Shown piece by piece: positions 11,433-22,384 of a DNA stretch of 64,000 nt (position 1 is its first letter; each line of letters begins with the position of its first letter). The stretch comes from Pristionchus mayeri (Eukaryota > Nematoda > Chromadorea > Rhabditida > Neodiplogasteridae): NCBI GenBank assembly GCA_036245805.1, contig BTRK01000004.1, forward strand, positions 4,216,001 through 4,280,000, read 5' to 3'. Below the pieces are notes generated by a model. The model saw only the letters and a program-made list of their open reading frames with translations, had not been told where the DNA came from and did not search any database. The position numbers and the translations under genes were made by a program.

Positions 11433-12944
11433 ATGGTGGCAGAAAATGACCGTTCTCTCTTCGAGATCCTCGATCTATTCCAAACCACGAATATTGGTGC
11501 TTATTTTAAATAATACAAAAGCGTATTTTGGTTTTCCAGTTATTTCGATTTTTGGGAACATCTTTCTGATTTGGATAATCGTTAAATGTTCAAAGGTTAG
11601 AAGGTGAAACTATCATGAAATAGTTTTTAACAATTTAGGAACTTCTCGGATACCGATTTCTCCTAATTGCATTTGCCATAAATGACATCTGGTTTCCTAT
11701 TGTTCACTATTTGACTGCACCGGTATGTATCAATTGTCCATTTCGATGTGATTGAGATTGTGCAAAAATGCAAACCCAATCATTGTATTTTTTCCAATTT
11801 TCTGTGAAATGATATGATCTCGAGAGGACTCTTGCAGATCATTTGCTCTTATCGACACGCCTTCATTATGTTCTCGAACGGGTTGTTTACTTCAAAGGTG
11901 ACTAGTACGCATAGTCCCCAGAACATAGTCCCCAGAACAGCTTTTAAGAAAGCTTGAAAAATTTTCCTTGTCGAATCTCAAATTACCGAAAGCATGCATT
12001 TTGCCCTTTTCAGTTCTCAATTTGTTTCTTTGCTGCGACATTCTCCCAGACGATGCCCATAATGGCCCATCTCTTCATCTATCGCCTAGTCGTTCTCAAA
12101 TGGTAAGTTATCGGGACATCTCTATTTGCACCGTGCTCCAGGCCGAATCTCGCTGCGTTCTACACTCGATCACGAGCAATTCTTCTGATTATCCTCACCC
12201 TCTTCGTGCAAGTTCCACTGTGGTAAATGGCAACTTCCACCAGTAGATGATGACGCAAAAACAGGACGGCTAATTGCTGGTACAACTACCATTCGGACGA
12301 TGAAATGCAACGACACGTGAAGCCTTTCCTTGATTCGGATTTCCCCGGAGCAGGACAAGGACACATTGGCGTGCTCTATTGGGTAAGAATGAGTTTGTAA
12401 AGGGAAAGTATGCTTGCACCGTTGTCAGAATGAGGAAGGTCTTCGGTATTCCGCCGTCTTGACCACGATGGTTTTCAACTCCATAATGATGCTCTGGTCG
12501 ATTGTAATCGTCGTCTGCAGTGTGCTCATCGTTCGATTCTTCAAGTTCGAATCATTTGATCCTCCAACAATCGCATTAATCCTAGATCATCTATCAAAAC
12601 GTGGAGCAACGCCACTCAGAAATTGCAGAAACAAATGTTCAAGACGCTTGTGGCGCAGGTTACACTCCTTTTTGTTTGCGTAATTTTCCTTTTTTTGGAT
12701 GGTTATCCCAGTGACATTCGTCTATTTGCCGTGCGCAGACATCATAAACTGCCCTATGTTCTTCAATTTCACAGTATTTCCCAGCTTGGTGCGCCGTATT
12801 CGTTAATAATGCCCATTGCGTTCCCTTGAGGCCTCATCGATGGTTACTGTATTCCCCATTGGAGATGCAGTCATCACTCTCATCGGAGTCAAAACATTCA
12901 GGTATGCTCTCCTAAATTGCAGTTTAAGGAGACGACAGCCGTAG
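11433..12944 (+). CDS. Str-family serpentine chemoreceptor
   Basis: Seven-transmembrane receptor of the nematode Str family, expected in the ciliary membrane of chemosensory neurons. Eleven exons can be traced in phase: 11433-11496, 11540-11595, 11639-11722, 11838-11897, 12014-12102, 12142-12222, 12265-12382, 12429-12530, 12586-12658, 12712-12787 and 12830-12944. Family marks are GNIFLIWIIVKCSKELLGYR (TM1 and first loop), RLVVLKWPNLAAFYTR after TM3, CWYNYHSDDEMQRHVKP in the second extracellular loop, TQKLQKQMFKTLVAQ before TM6 and an FPIGDAVITLIGVKTFRYAL end with a basic tail. One donor (at 12531, GTTCGA) is weak, so that junction is least certain. No stop or frameshift was seen. A hAT-like element lies 0.3 kb downstream. 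Confidence 0.85.
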
Positions 12945-13263
12945 TAGTCAAATACATTTCTTCAATTTCATATTTTCAGGTTGCATTGTTTCTCGTACTT
13001 AACAGCAGTTGGATTGATGCGTTCCTCAAACATAGTTATTTATTTTAAAAACAGCCAAATAACGACCCAAATAACGCAAAACTGAACAGTCGGAGTAAGA
13101 CAATCAATTCAGAACGAAAATTACAGATAGCAATGGTCTATGTCGATAAAGAAATTAAAAAAAAATTCTATTGTGCTCACATTGAAAAAAATCTTTTGTG
13201 CTCGCATTCAAAACAATTGGAAAAAAATATACCATTAAATTGAAAACATTCCAGAATTCCATT

Positions 13264-15597
13264 GTCACAAGTAGGGATGGCGAAGCAAGAGGTTAATTCA
13301 AGTCTTCATTTTCATTCTCCACAGTCGCCTGCCCGGCGTCATTCTTAATTCAAGAAGGGGGTGATCGGCGACCTCTTGAATCAAGAGGGGAAGGGAGTTC
13401 AATGAAGCGACCTCAGAACAAAGTCCAATCGAGTCCGATTTGCATGGGGATGCAGTCCAGGACAGGGCCGATGCATATCCATCAGACAAAGGGTCATTTA
13501 CATGACAGAGGAGTGATGACGAGCCATATCTGGCTCGTGCAGTCTCACCCTCTTTTTGCTGTGCTTGGTCGTGTGTTTTGCTGAATATTTCGTTATTTTT
13601 GTTATTAATTTTAGGGACGGAGGCGATGTCAATGAACTATACCAATAAATTATTATTTTGTTACCAATGGATAGCTCACGATGTCGAGTTTTCTCAAATA
13701 TAATTAGTTTTTCATAAAAATAAATCACAAAGCAACAAAATGCGATGGAAGGTAAGAAAGATGTGCGAACTTTTTTAATTAGCCAGTCTTGCTGGAGCGC
13801 GTCGTGGGTCAGACTTTAACTGAGATTGCGAATTGATGTCTCACATAATATTTTTTTGTTTTATCGATTTGATTGATTTATGAGGTCAACGCGAAATATC
13901 AGCACTAAATAATCAACAAAAAGCTCAAAACACTGGTTAAACGACCTGATTGGGATCAGAAAAGTTTGAACTCTCGCTCTTACAGTGATAGCTCCATGTG
14001 GAACACCTGGTCACATACGTGATTTCAAGGATTAAAATTATAATTAAGTTAATTGGGCGGCTTCAAAAATTCTATTTCGTTCAGTATAACATGATCAGGA
14101 TGCATACAATTTATCCTGAAAAGGAAAAATCCAGATATGCCGTTTCGTGGTTGTAGGAACTCCAAGTGCTGATTCGCCTCAGTTTACCGTTGAAAAATAG
14201 CGATTTTCGGAGCCCATAAAAACTACTTTGGGCGGGTTTATTTTTCATAATTTTGACATATTCTTGTTCTCCGAGACCTAATTTAACTCTGATTATAATA
14301 GAAATAGCTGATATGCATTTTCGATGTGCTCGAGTTTGTGAAGGACTCCATTGAATGCTTTTGAAGCATTTGCTTTCTTCTTTTGTCTCGATCAATTCTT
14401 TATACTTCTCTTCATATGTTTCTCTCAAAATAATTGTAAATAATATCGCATTTCAATTGAAAATCAACTAGAACTTTTGCCTTTCAAAAGTATGGTAGCG
14501 AGGTCGCAGGTAGGAGCCCGAAAAAGCGTACTAGAAAATTCGCGCCTCCGTCCCTAATTAATTTCGATATTTTCACTTCTCCACTGTCCGCATGCATTCC
14601 CGTACCATCTACCCTCGCTATTCTCCCGTGGAACAGCTCCTGAGACGCAGAAACTAGGCGACCAGTGTCAAAACAGGTTTGTCGTCTTTTTTTCGTCGGT
14701 TTTCCTTGGTGTTTTGAGTTACGTCATTGATTGATCTTTGGTCTTTCGGTCTTCTTCACTCCCGATTCCCCGATCTTCAGTCATAACGCTGAGCTGTTCG
14801 AGTAAGTGAGCACCCATATCGATTGTATGGTAAGTTGGTCTGTTGACGTTCCATTCGATTAGTTGATTTTTACCTATGATCTTTGGTCTTTGATGTTCTT
14901 GTCCATTTCAACCAATCTTTGCTGCCATTACGTTTTAGGAATGGATGATCTCTTGCCAACTGATGCGGATGCTACTACTAATGTGGCCGAAGGAGGAGTG
15001 AAGAAGGAGAGTATTTTTCTTACTTCAGTTTTTATCACAGCGCAATGTACGTTATTGTAGGCACAATCTCTTCTCGTACCCTTTGACTAAGACCTTGTTC
15101 GCGTGTCCTCAAACCCAGTAGAACCTGCCACCTCGTTCCAAAGAACAGGCGGTTTTGGGGAAGGGACCCTGGCTTGGTCTGAATCATCGGGAACGATCCT
15201 CGTGCCTCATTCGAGTTCCACTTCGACTCTCTATCAAGAATGGACGACTGCTGGATCTCTTCTGTATTCCCCTCGACCACCTCCACATGTAGCACACTCT
15301 TGATCTCATTCATTCTATTGTCCCGAATTCCCAGTTTTAGTAGGATTCATAAGCTTTGAATGATTATTACTTTCACATTTGTTGATTATATTCCGTCACA
15401 TGTTTATGTAATATATTTCCCGAAGTTTCATGTTAAAATATTGAAGCGTTCTCTAGTTACATCGAAATTTGTGAAATCAGCTCTTAATTCAAGAGCTCCC
15501 CCACCGCACCCTCTTGAATCAAGAGGGGAAATGACGAGCAATAAAAGGCCTCTTCATTCTGCGCCAACCTTTTGATTCTGACATCCCTAGTCACAAG
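13264..15597. mobile_element. 2.3-kb hAT-like DNA transposon with TSD
   Basis: The element spans 13272-15589 and is bounded by identical 8-bp copies of GTCACAAG (13264-13271 and 15590-15597). Its termini are inverted: TAGGGATGGC at the left and, read inward from the right, TAGGGATGTC, with similarity continuing for about 24 bp to AGAGGTT/AAAGGTT. An 8-bp duplication with TAGGGATG-type ends is typical of the hAT superfamily. Subterminal motifs TTAATTCAAG and CTTGAATCAAGAGGGGAA recur near both ends. No hAT transposase or dimerisation domain was recognised, so it is probably non-autonomous. It may carry a captured or residual gene part, since a spliced-looking exon at 14942 reads MDDLLPTDADATTNVAEGGV. 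Confidence 0.8.
14942..15303 (+). other. possible gene fragment carried inside the hAT-like element
   Basis: After a CGTTTTAG acceptor an acidic open stretch MDDLLPTDADATTNVAEGG runs to a GTATTT donor-like site at about 15010. A later open frame 15103-15303 is Ser/Thr/Pro-rich. Upstream at 14640-14830 there are other acceptor- and donor-like sites. This may be the start of a transposase gene or a captured host gene; no family is recognised. Confidence 0.25.
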
Positions 15598-15770
15598 TTG
15601 ACATAACGTTGACAGAGAGCCATTTTGAATTTTTTTATTGCTACTCACGAGTATTTATTTCAAGAGACGTCGGAAATTGAGGATTGATCAGTGAATGTCG
15701 ATCATGTATATCTTAGTATTTTCTCAATGAAATCAGCATCGATTCATCATCATTCACAGAAATGAATCGA

Positions 15771-17433
15771 GGCTATCACAATAAACTTCGCATTTCTTGC
15801 TTTCGTGATGGTTGCTTTCCTCGTGTTACTGTGCCGCGCCATTGTCAGTTCTGAAGGTTACTTTCTGAAGTACACGTAGTCAATCAAATTGGTAGAATTC
15901 AGGCGTGGTTGCACTTTTTCTCAATTCCACTGTTCTTCTGCTTCTATGGAACAGGACCATCCGGACGGGATGGTCGACCTACCGCATCGGAATGAGTTTC
16001 ACAGCTGTTCACGGAGTACTTATTGCCCTGCTCGCAATGTCATCCTGCCTGGTAGGAGAAATTCCTCATTTAATTATGGATTTGCCTAATTAAGTCCCAT
16101 CTTTTCCACGGTCAAAACTATATTATAATCATCTACGGCCCCCTTGCTTACCTGCCAAGAGTAATTTGCGTTTTTTTTCCTGCTTCGATCTCTTTTTATT
16201 TAGGTTTTCAGCGACATCGCAGTGTTTCTGAATCCAGTGCTCATTATCGGAATCTGGGATTTCATTCCTGCCTCTTGCCTCTTGCAGTACTTTGCACTGT
16301 GCAAGTAAGCTACCGAAATTATGACTATTCAAGTATCGCAAGGATTAATTAAAAAGGGGAATACATAAACGCACATTTACAGGTCGCATTTCTCTACTCT
16401 GAAAAGAATTATCTACTCATACTCGCCGAGTGTTGCCTTACTGCTTTTTTCGATGGTATTGTTTTTGTTGGATGCATCATCCGATTTCACTTCACAACTT
16501 TCTTCGCGCCTCCCTTCATGTTGCGACAGTTTGAGAATATCACAGTGACCGTTCATCAACTGACTGCAGATGACGTCTTCTATGCTTACGGAGCGACGCT
16601 GTTTCCCATCCCGGGAAACGTAAGATACCATAGACCAATCAGGCATTGATTGTGTCACTTTCCAGAATAAATCCGTCATCATGATGGCAGTTTTCGCTAT
16701 ACTTCCTGAGTATTTCATCGCCTACGTCATCTTCGTGTGGTGTTGTGCGAGAATCGCCCATTCACTGCGCTCGTTCGGAGTCAAACTTTCGACCAAAACA
16801 CTGCACATGCAACGGAGCTTCCTGAGAATGCTCTTGCTGCAGGTGCGCTAGCTTCCAAACTCAGAAATTACCTTGACTGAAACATGTCGAAGACAAAAAA
16901 ATCGCTACCGCCATTCTAATTAGAGGAAATATGATTGCAGACTCTGCTTCCTCTTCTCGTTTTTTCCGTTCCCGTCGGTCTCTTCATTAAGTCGATGTTA
17001 ACTGGAGAAGAAATGGACAAATTGACGCTTGTGATCACTTTTTCAATCTACGCGGTGCCTATTGTGCAGGTATCACTTCAGCATAATCCAGGGAAAGCAG
17101 TCGGGTTGCAAAGAAATACCATTTCAAAACAGAGCTAGCAAAATAATTCACGTAATGTGCTGTCATTTCTTGCCTGCAGCGGGGGTAGGCAAGAGAACAA
17201 TGAGTGTGAAATAGAGAAATGTTCGAACCATTGTTTTGCATTTGAGACAGACTTAGCAATCAAACGTGAGGAAAATGTTTCAGGGTGCGGTGGCCCTAGC
17301 GTACGTGAGGGGAGTGGGAGTTCCCTCGTCGGGAACCAGTGCGAATTCATCGAAAGTAACAAGTGTCGACGATAGCAGAGACGTATTGATGGCATCATTA
17401 ATTTATTATTATTGTTTTGTTCTCAATAAATGA
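15771..17433 (+). CDS. Str-superfamily (srd-like) chemoreceptor, 5' end uncertain
   Basis: A seven-transmembrane chemoreceptor distinct from the one at 11433. Exons in phase give GVVALFLNSTVLLLLWNRT with TM1 (from 15902), YRIGMSFTAVHGVLIALLA (TM2), HGQNYIIIIYGPLAYLPR (16088-16160), VFSDIAVFLNPVLIIGIWDF (TM3), a Lys/Arg loop SHFSTLKRIIYSYSP, TVHQLTADDVFYAYG, AVFAILPEYFIAYVIFVWCC (TM5), LSTKTLHMQRSFLRMLLLQ before TM6, then IVQGAVALAYVRGVGV and a Ser-rich tail ending at 17433. An AATAAA overlaps the stop region. The first exon is a problem. The hydrophobic frame NFAFLAFVMVAFLVLLC has a TGA just upstream, and the ATG after the CAG at 15756 is in another frame. Either a small upstream exon is missed or the gene has an N-terminal frameshift. 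Confidence 0.75.
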
Positions 17434-18075
17434 ACGACAACAATGTTTTCCTCACATCCTACACATATCAATAACAACACACACCTATACATAGTGCAAT
17501 GCAAAAACTATATAGTGAATCGTGGAATGTCAAAATTTGTCCATCTCTCGCTATTTTACGGCTGAACAAACGTCATAGCTCTCCGTGACTAGAAGTTCCA
17601 CGTACAAACTCGGGACGCGATGGTAATCCGATGGAATCAACGCCGTCGCATCTTCACTTCTCCACTATTCTGCAAGGTGCGCCCTTCTCTTTTTCCTGCT
17701 ATGATACCAACAGCGCAAATCTTATCAGCGAATCAATTCCTCCTTTGAGCGATGAATGTTGCCTAAGATTACGCTCGCTCGCGCTCAAGCTTCCTTCCCC
17801 AAAATGCCCACTTATTCCACGAGATTCAACGACAGAGTCACTATTATGTATTTTAATTGTAAAAAGCTGGTGACGAATCGTTCGGCTTGCTTGAGCGATG
17901 ACGCGATATTCCTATTGCAAAAAAATCCGCTTATCATCATGTTTATTCTTACACATGTGTATTGTTAAAAGCGCCCCCTCCCCTACAGGCATGTTTCGAG
18001 TTCCTGGTTGAATCAGTTTCCTGCGATAGTTTTAGGAATTTCATCTTATTGAACATGATTACATTCTTTCAGGTT
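17434..18075. other. intergenic
   Basis: Contains the 3' end of the receptor and the promoter of the bre-3-like gene. No element ends or RNA genes were recognised. Confidence 0.5.
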
Positions 18076-21000
18076 ATGAACTGCGGGGCTAAGCACTTAT
18101 TGCATTGCATATCGCTCTACGTCTGGATTGGTATTGTAGTATATTTCTTCGCGTTTTTCTCAATAGAAACAGTCGATGTGCAACCTATTGATCGGTCAGT
18201 GCATTTCTTTCTGCTTCATACTGATTGTTGTTCAGATACGGGCTATTCTTCACCGTTCTTCTGTATGCTTGGAAGTGCTCGCCCCTCCTAATCCTTCCCC
18301 AGTGCATCTTTCAACTCATTGGTCTCACTTTCTTCAACCCTTTTAGAGAGAAGGTTCGTACTGAGCTATCGTCTGACTCTCTTCACTTTCCACTCTCTCT
18401 CGTCTCTCTGACCGGCGAGAGAGCGTGCAAACTGAAGAGAGCTCTTCGTTCTACTATCTCGGTTTTCTCACTCTTTCTTCCTCGCAGGTCCATCTAAAGG
18501 CAGTTCCTCTTCTCTCTCCATTCGTCTGTTTCCGTGTAGTTACACGAGGATTGTACCCTAGACTTGTCAAGGTTTCAACCCTCAGCACGCCAAAGCTTAA
18601 ACGTTTGACTCACAGGACAACGTGAAACTCAACATTGACGTCTGCAAGATGGTGGGAATGACTAATTTCATGTTTGAGGTGAATCCTTTCTTCGTATTAG
18701 GAAGCACAAAAAATTGTTGAGGTGGTCACCGACAAAGGAATTGACTTCTCTGGAGTTTCTCTCGTCCGAGAGATAGTCGTTCCCAGGAATTACGAGTAAT
18801 TATTTTGATTAGTTTTTATCGCGATTATTGGAGCGATAATGCAAGACTCTTCTGTAATGGGCCAGCAATTTTTACAGAACCTATTAGAGTACTGGTCCTA
18901 TGTAGGCGTGGGTATTTTCGACAATATATTGTTAGTCCATGTTTCAATATCGCGACTAAAGTGTGGACAAGCACGCACTTATGAGTCACTCGCGTCCTCT
19001 CGCTGCTCTTATCGAGCAAAAGTCAACATTTCTGTGCCCATTGTGCGTGATCAGAAGATCACCGTCTTGTGACTCACTTTCGCGAAATCTGAGTTTACAC
19101 GCATCTGCATTAGTATGCTATTCCCGGATGGGAGGAGTGCGGAGAGGAATACCCTTGCAATTGGCAATGAAATGAGGTGAATGAAGTGAGAATATGCAGG
19201 ACAAAGAGCGGCGCCCTATTCAAAGCTCGTGCTCTGCAGTACTGTCTAGAAGACGAAGTCGATAGGCTACAAGTGAGAACTACATTTCGGTATTCGATAA
19301 GCCTCCGTAGTTCGCATAATTCTTGCCTAAAATGCATCATACTTCATTTTCAATTAAAAAAGATAGTTGAGGATTCGGACTGGATTGTGCACCTGGACGA
19401 AGAAACACTCCTCACGAGCAATTCAGTAGGGATATTTATCCATCTCTTTTTCCGGGATCCATAGCTTCAAAATACACACAACAATCTTTGATTCGATGTA
19501 ACTTTGCAGGTGTGCGGTATTCTCAACTTCGTTGAGGATGGGCAGCACCAGTTCGGCCAAGGTCTCATCACCTACGCGACTGGAGAAATCGTCAACTGGC
19601 TGACGACATTGTCTGACTCCTACAGGTAATGTGACTCCGAGATGCTGTTGCCCATCCTCAACGAAGTTGAGAATACAGCACACCTGCAAAGTTACGTCGA
19701 GTCAAATAGTTGTTGCGTTTATTTTGAAACTACGGATCTTTGCATCAGCCATGGGCGAAAATGGCTGATTTGAGGTCGATGACATTTGTTTATTCTTCAA
19801 ACGAGTATGACAAACGGAGAGGTTCTCTTTTTAATTTCACTCCTTTTCAGAGTCTCTGATGACTGTGGCAAGCAGCGAGGACAACTCTCCCTTCTCCATA
19901 GGCCAATCTTCGGTTGGAAAGGATCATACGTGGTTACGAAGGTTCAATGCCTACTTTGTTACAACATTGAAAATCATCTGCATAGTTCGCCCCTATCTGC
20001 ATAGAAACCCACTGGATGTTGGCGTGCAATATTGATGTTGAGCATGGGGCGGAAAGGACGATCAGCTGGGATCACGGACCAGAGGGAAGCATAGCTGAGG
20101 ACGCGTATTTCGGAATGTTGGCGATGCAGGCTGGATACACATTCAATTTCATCGAGGGTCAGCAGTTCTTTTATTTCAAAACGCTTATGGGTTTATTTAG
20201 CTTCAATAAAATCAAATTTTTCATGGCAGACATGATTTCTGAGACAAAAAATTCAATCAATGGCTCAATAAATTCAATCAATGACTTGCGCAAGATACGG
20301 CGTAGTCTGTTAATGTGAAATTTGTGATGAAGTGAGCTCGAGAGGGGCTATTGTTAGTCACGCACTAGTTGTTATCACTAGAGCCCACTCATCAGTGGCC
20401 AGGAGAGGAGAAAGTTCGGCGAGTGATCAAGATGACAAGTTAATTCCCAAATCACTTTATGCAAATATTATAAGGAATTTTTTTACAAACGAGAATTGTG
20501 TGATTTTCTGCAAATCCCATCTCAATAACCCGCATTATTTGTGAGCGGGGCCGTATCTTTGGACGATGACACTTTTTCTGACACTTTAACACTTTTTCTT
20601 CAGGAGAAATGCATGAGAAGAGTCCCTTCACGACGATGGATTTCCTTCAACAACGGAAGCGATGGCTCGAGGGACTTCTTCTCACTGTCCATTCCACGAA
20701 AATAAGACTTCTCTACAAAGTTCGTTTTTTTCGAATCAAAACGATGACTTGAAGACTTTCAGACTAAGCGAGAAAATGCCCAGTTGTATCGAAATAGTCT
20801 CTGTGTTCAGTTGCCACTTGCATTCGTCGTCTATTCGTGGGTCTTTGCTCCTCTCATCATCGCCCAACTCTTCATTATGCCCCTCTTTCCGTTACCAAAG
20901 TAAGTTTTTTTTACGTCTTCAGTTTTTTATTGTTTAAAAAATAATGAAAGAGGAGATTCAAAAAACTGAATAGAAATTAATGTGTTAACAATACCTCGAA

Positions 21001-21390
21001 GGAACATCGTACTCGAATCAATATCCGCTGCTCTCCTCGCTCTGAATGTCTACATGAACGTTTTCGGAGTGTTGATCAGTTTCACGCAAAAATACAGGTA
21101 AGCATCCCTCGCTTTCAGACTATCAGGAGGTATACGTATTGGCAATACTAGTGATGGCCTTGTTCAGGAGAAACATGTTATTGCTCTTGCTGTACAGTGT
21201 GGGAGCCGTATTGACAATGCCGTATACGGTTGTCATTCAGGTTAGCCTTTTCTATGTTTTGTAAGGTCCAGTTAGTTATTGATTATGATAAATCCTTTCT
21301 CAGGCAGCATCCGTCTTTCTCTTGTTTTTCGGGCCGAAGAAGGAATTCTTCATAGTGAAGAAGGAGACGGCTCCGTTAATGAATGTCTGA
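18076..21390 (+). CDS. bre-3: bre-3/egghead-type beta-1,4-mannosyltransferase
   Basis: Golgi/ER glycosyltransferase that adds beta-1,4-mannose to glucosylceramide, building the arthroseries glycolipids used in nematodes as Bt crystal-toxin receptors (known for C. elegans BRE-3). The start follows a TTTCAGGTT acceptor. Fifteen exons are in phase and give about 471 residues, close to the family length. The N-terminus is two membrane spans. The GT2 domain shows VCFRVVTRGLYPRLVK, EIVVPRNYE, ALFKARALQYCLEDEV, DSDWIVHLDEETLLT (the DEE acidic motif), HQFGQGLITYATGEIVNWLT, GWKGSYVVTK, GPEGSIAEDAYFGMLAMQAG and QQRKRWLEG (the QxxRW motif). It ends in several membrane spans and a Lys-rich tail ending ETAPLMNV. 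Intron 2 is nearly all a hairpin MITE. Intron 8 carries an inverted copy of the start of exon 8. No inactivating change was seen. Confidence 0.93.
18363..18444. mobile_element. hairpin MITE 2 (hAT-type, 7/8 TSD match)
   Basis: The 82-bp palindromic element starts GAGCTATCGTCTGAC and ends GAAGAGAGCTC, with core CTGACCGGCGAGAGAGCGTG. Flanks are TTCGTACT (18355-18362) and TTCGTTCT (18445-18452). It fills most of intron 2 of the bre-3-like gene. The right arm has lost about 12 bp next to its end. Confidence 0.8.
19490..19703. repeat. inverted partial copy of bre-3 exon 8 inside intron 8
   Basis: The stretch 19490-19549 covers the end of intron 7, its CTTTGCAG acceptor and the first 40 nt of exon 8. 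It is repeated in inverse orientation at 19641-19703, just past the exon 8 donor, with only a few mismatches and a 2-nt insertion. A transcript would fold into a stem of about 60 bp around the rest of the exon. Confidence 0.9.
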
Positions 21391-21920
21391 TCGAATCTAG
21401 GCTGATCTTTCATATTATTGTTTCTGCCTCTCGATTGATCTTTCAAATGCTCTTTTCAGCGTCTGATCTCGTGTCATCAATATACTTTGTTGTGTTTTTA
21501 ACGAAAAAATGAAACGGTTTGCGGTCCGAATTAGCCTGCGATTTGAGAATTCCCGGTGCTCAATCGACCAATAGTTTATTCCATGGATATTCATTTTATT
21601 AATGGGGGGCGTAAAAAATACAATAATGAGCGACGAAAACAACCACTGGAGTAGAAGAGAATGCATGACCGTAAGCATTTTCTCAACTTTCTCCAGCTGA
21701 TTGGTCAGTCCCACGTTTGTTTATCTTTTTTGTTTTTTTTTTCATTTTTTTTATTCAATCATAACTTTCGATAATGTAAGAAAAATTTCGAGTCTTTGTA
21801 AATGGAATGTGATTTTGCTTATTCTCACATTTTGGTTCAAAGCGTGTTGATGGCGAGCCGAGCATGGATTATCAATCGCAAATGATGTAACTACGAGAGA
21901 CAATTGGTTGGTGAGAATGG
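21391..21920. other. convergent intergenic region
   Basis: Lies between the 3' ends of the bre-3-like gene and the small minus-strand secreted peptide. T-rich tracts occur near 21720-21760; nothing else was recognised. Confidence 0.45.
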
Positions 21921-22338
21921 TTATCCTCTCCCGTGACTGCCGTGACTGTGACTGTTTCCTCTTCCTCTGCCTTGGTTACGATCGTGATCCCGCCCTCCAT
22001 CTCTCCCACGGTCATTGTCACGTCCTCCTGATAAATTTAATTGTACTTTTTTAAAATTAATTTTTATGATTTAGTAGAAATTTTGGACGATTCACAAACA
22101 GTAGTTTAGGTTGAGCTTTGCAATAAACAAAATCTAACCAAATGGAGCTCCTAATCCAGCCCTTCCTGCAAGCCCTCCTGGTCCGCCTGAAATATATATT
22201 ATTAATTATCAACGCGGCATTTTTATTTTTGAATTTTAAATCATACTCACGCACGTTTCCTCCGAGTTGAGCCTCCGCAATTGGGAGAGAGAGGAAAGCG
22301 ACGAAGAGAAGAAGGAGGGAAATCTTGGCAATGATCAT
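21921..22338 (-). CDS. small secreted Gly/Arg/His-rich peptide
   Basis: A three-exon gene of about 80 residues. The start MIIAKISLLLLFVAFLSLPI is a clear signal peptide with likely cleavage after AEA, followed by QLGGNVRG, then GPGGLAGRAGLGAPFG and a polar tail rich in Gly, Arg, Asp and His (DRGRDGGRDHDR, then NSHSHGSHGRG). Splices are GTGAGT at about 22250 and a TTTCAG acceptor, then GTTAGA to ATCAG, both in phase. No cysteine is present. Small Gly-rich secreted peptides in nematodes are often epidermal and induced by infection, so an antimicrobial or cuticle role is possible but is inference. A TATAAAAG lies about 40 bp upstream. Confidence 0.7.
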
Positions 22339-22376
22339 CTCGTCGGATGCTCGTTGAATGAAACACTGTTCTTCTC

Positions 22377-22384
22377 CTTTTATA
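22377..22384 (-). promoter_or_regulatory. TATA box of small secreted peptide gene
   Basis: TATAAAAG on the minus strand, about 40 bp before the ATG at 22338, implying a very short 5' leader. Confidence 0.6.

Noticed and set aside
21415..21714. Minus-strand frame of 99 codons after the bre-3-like gene
   Set aside because: No signal, domain or splice context; it overlaps the 3' end of the transferase gene.
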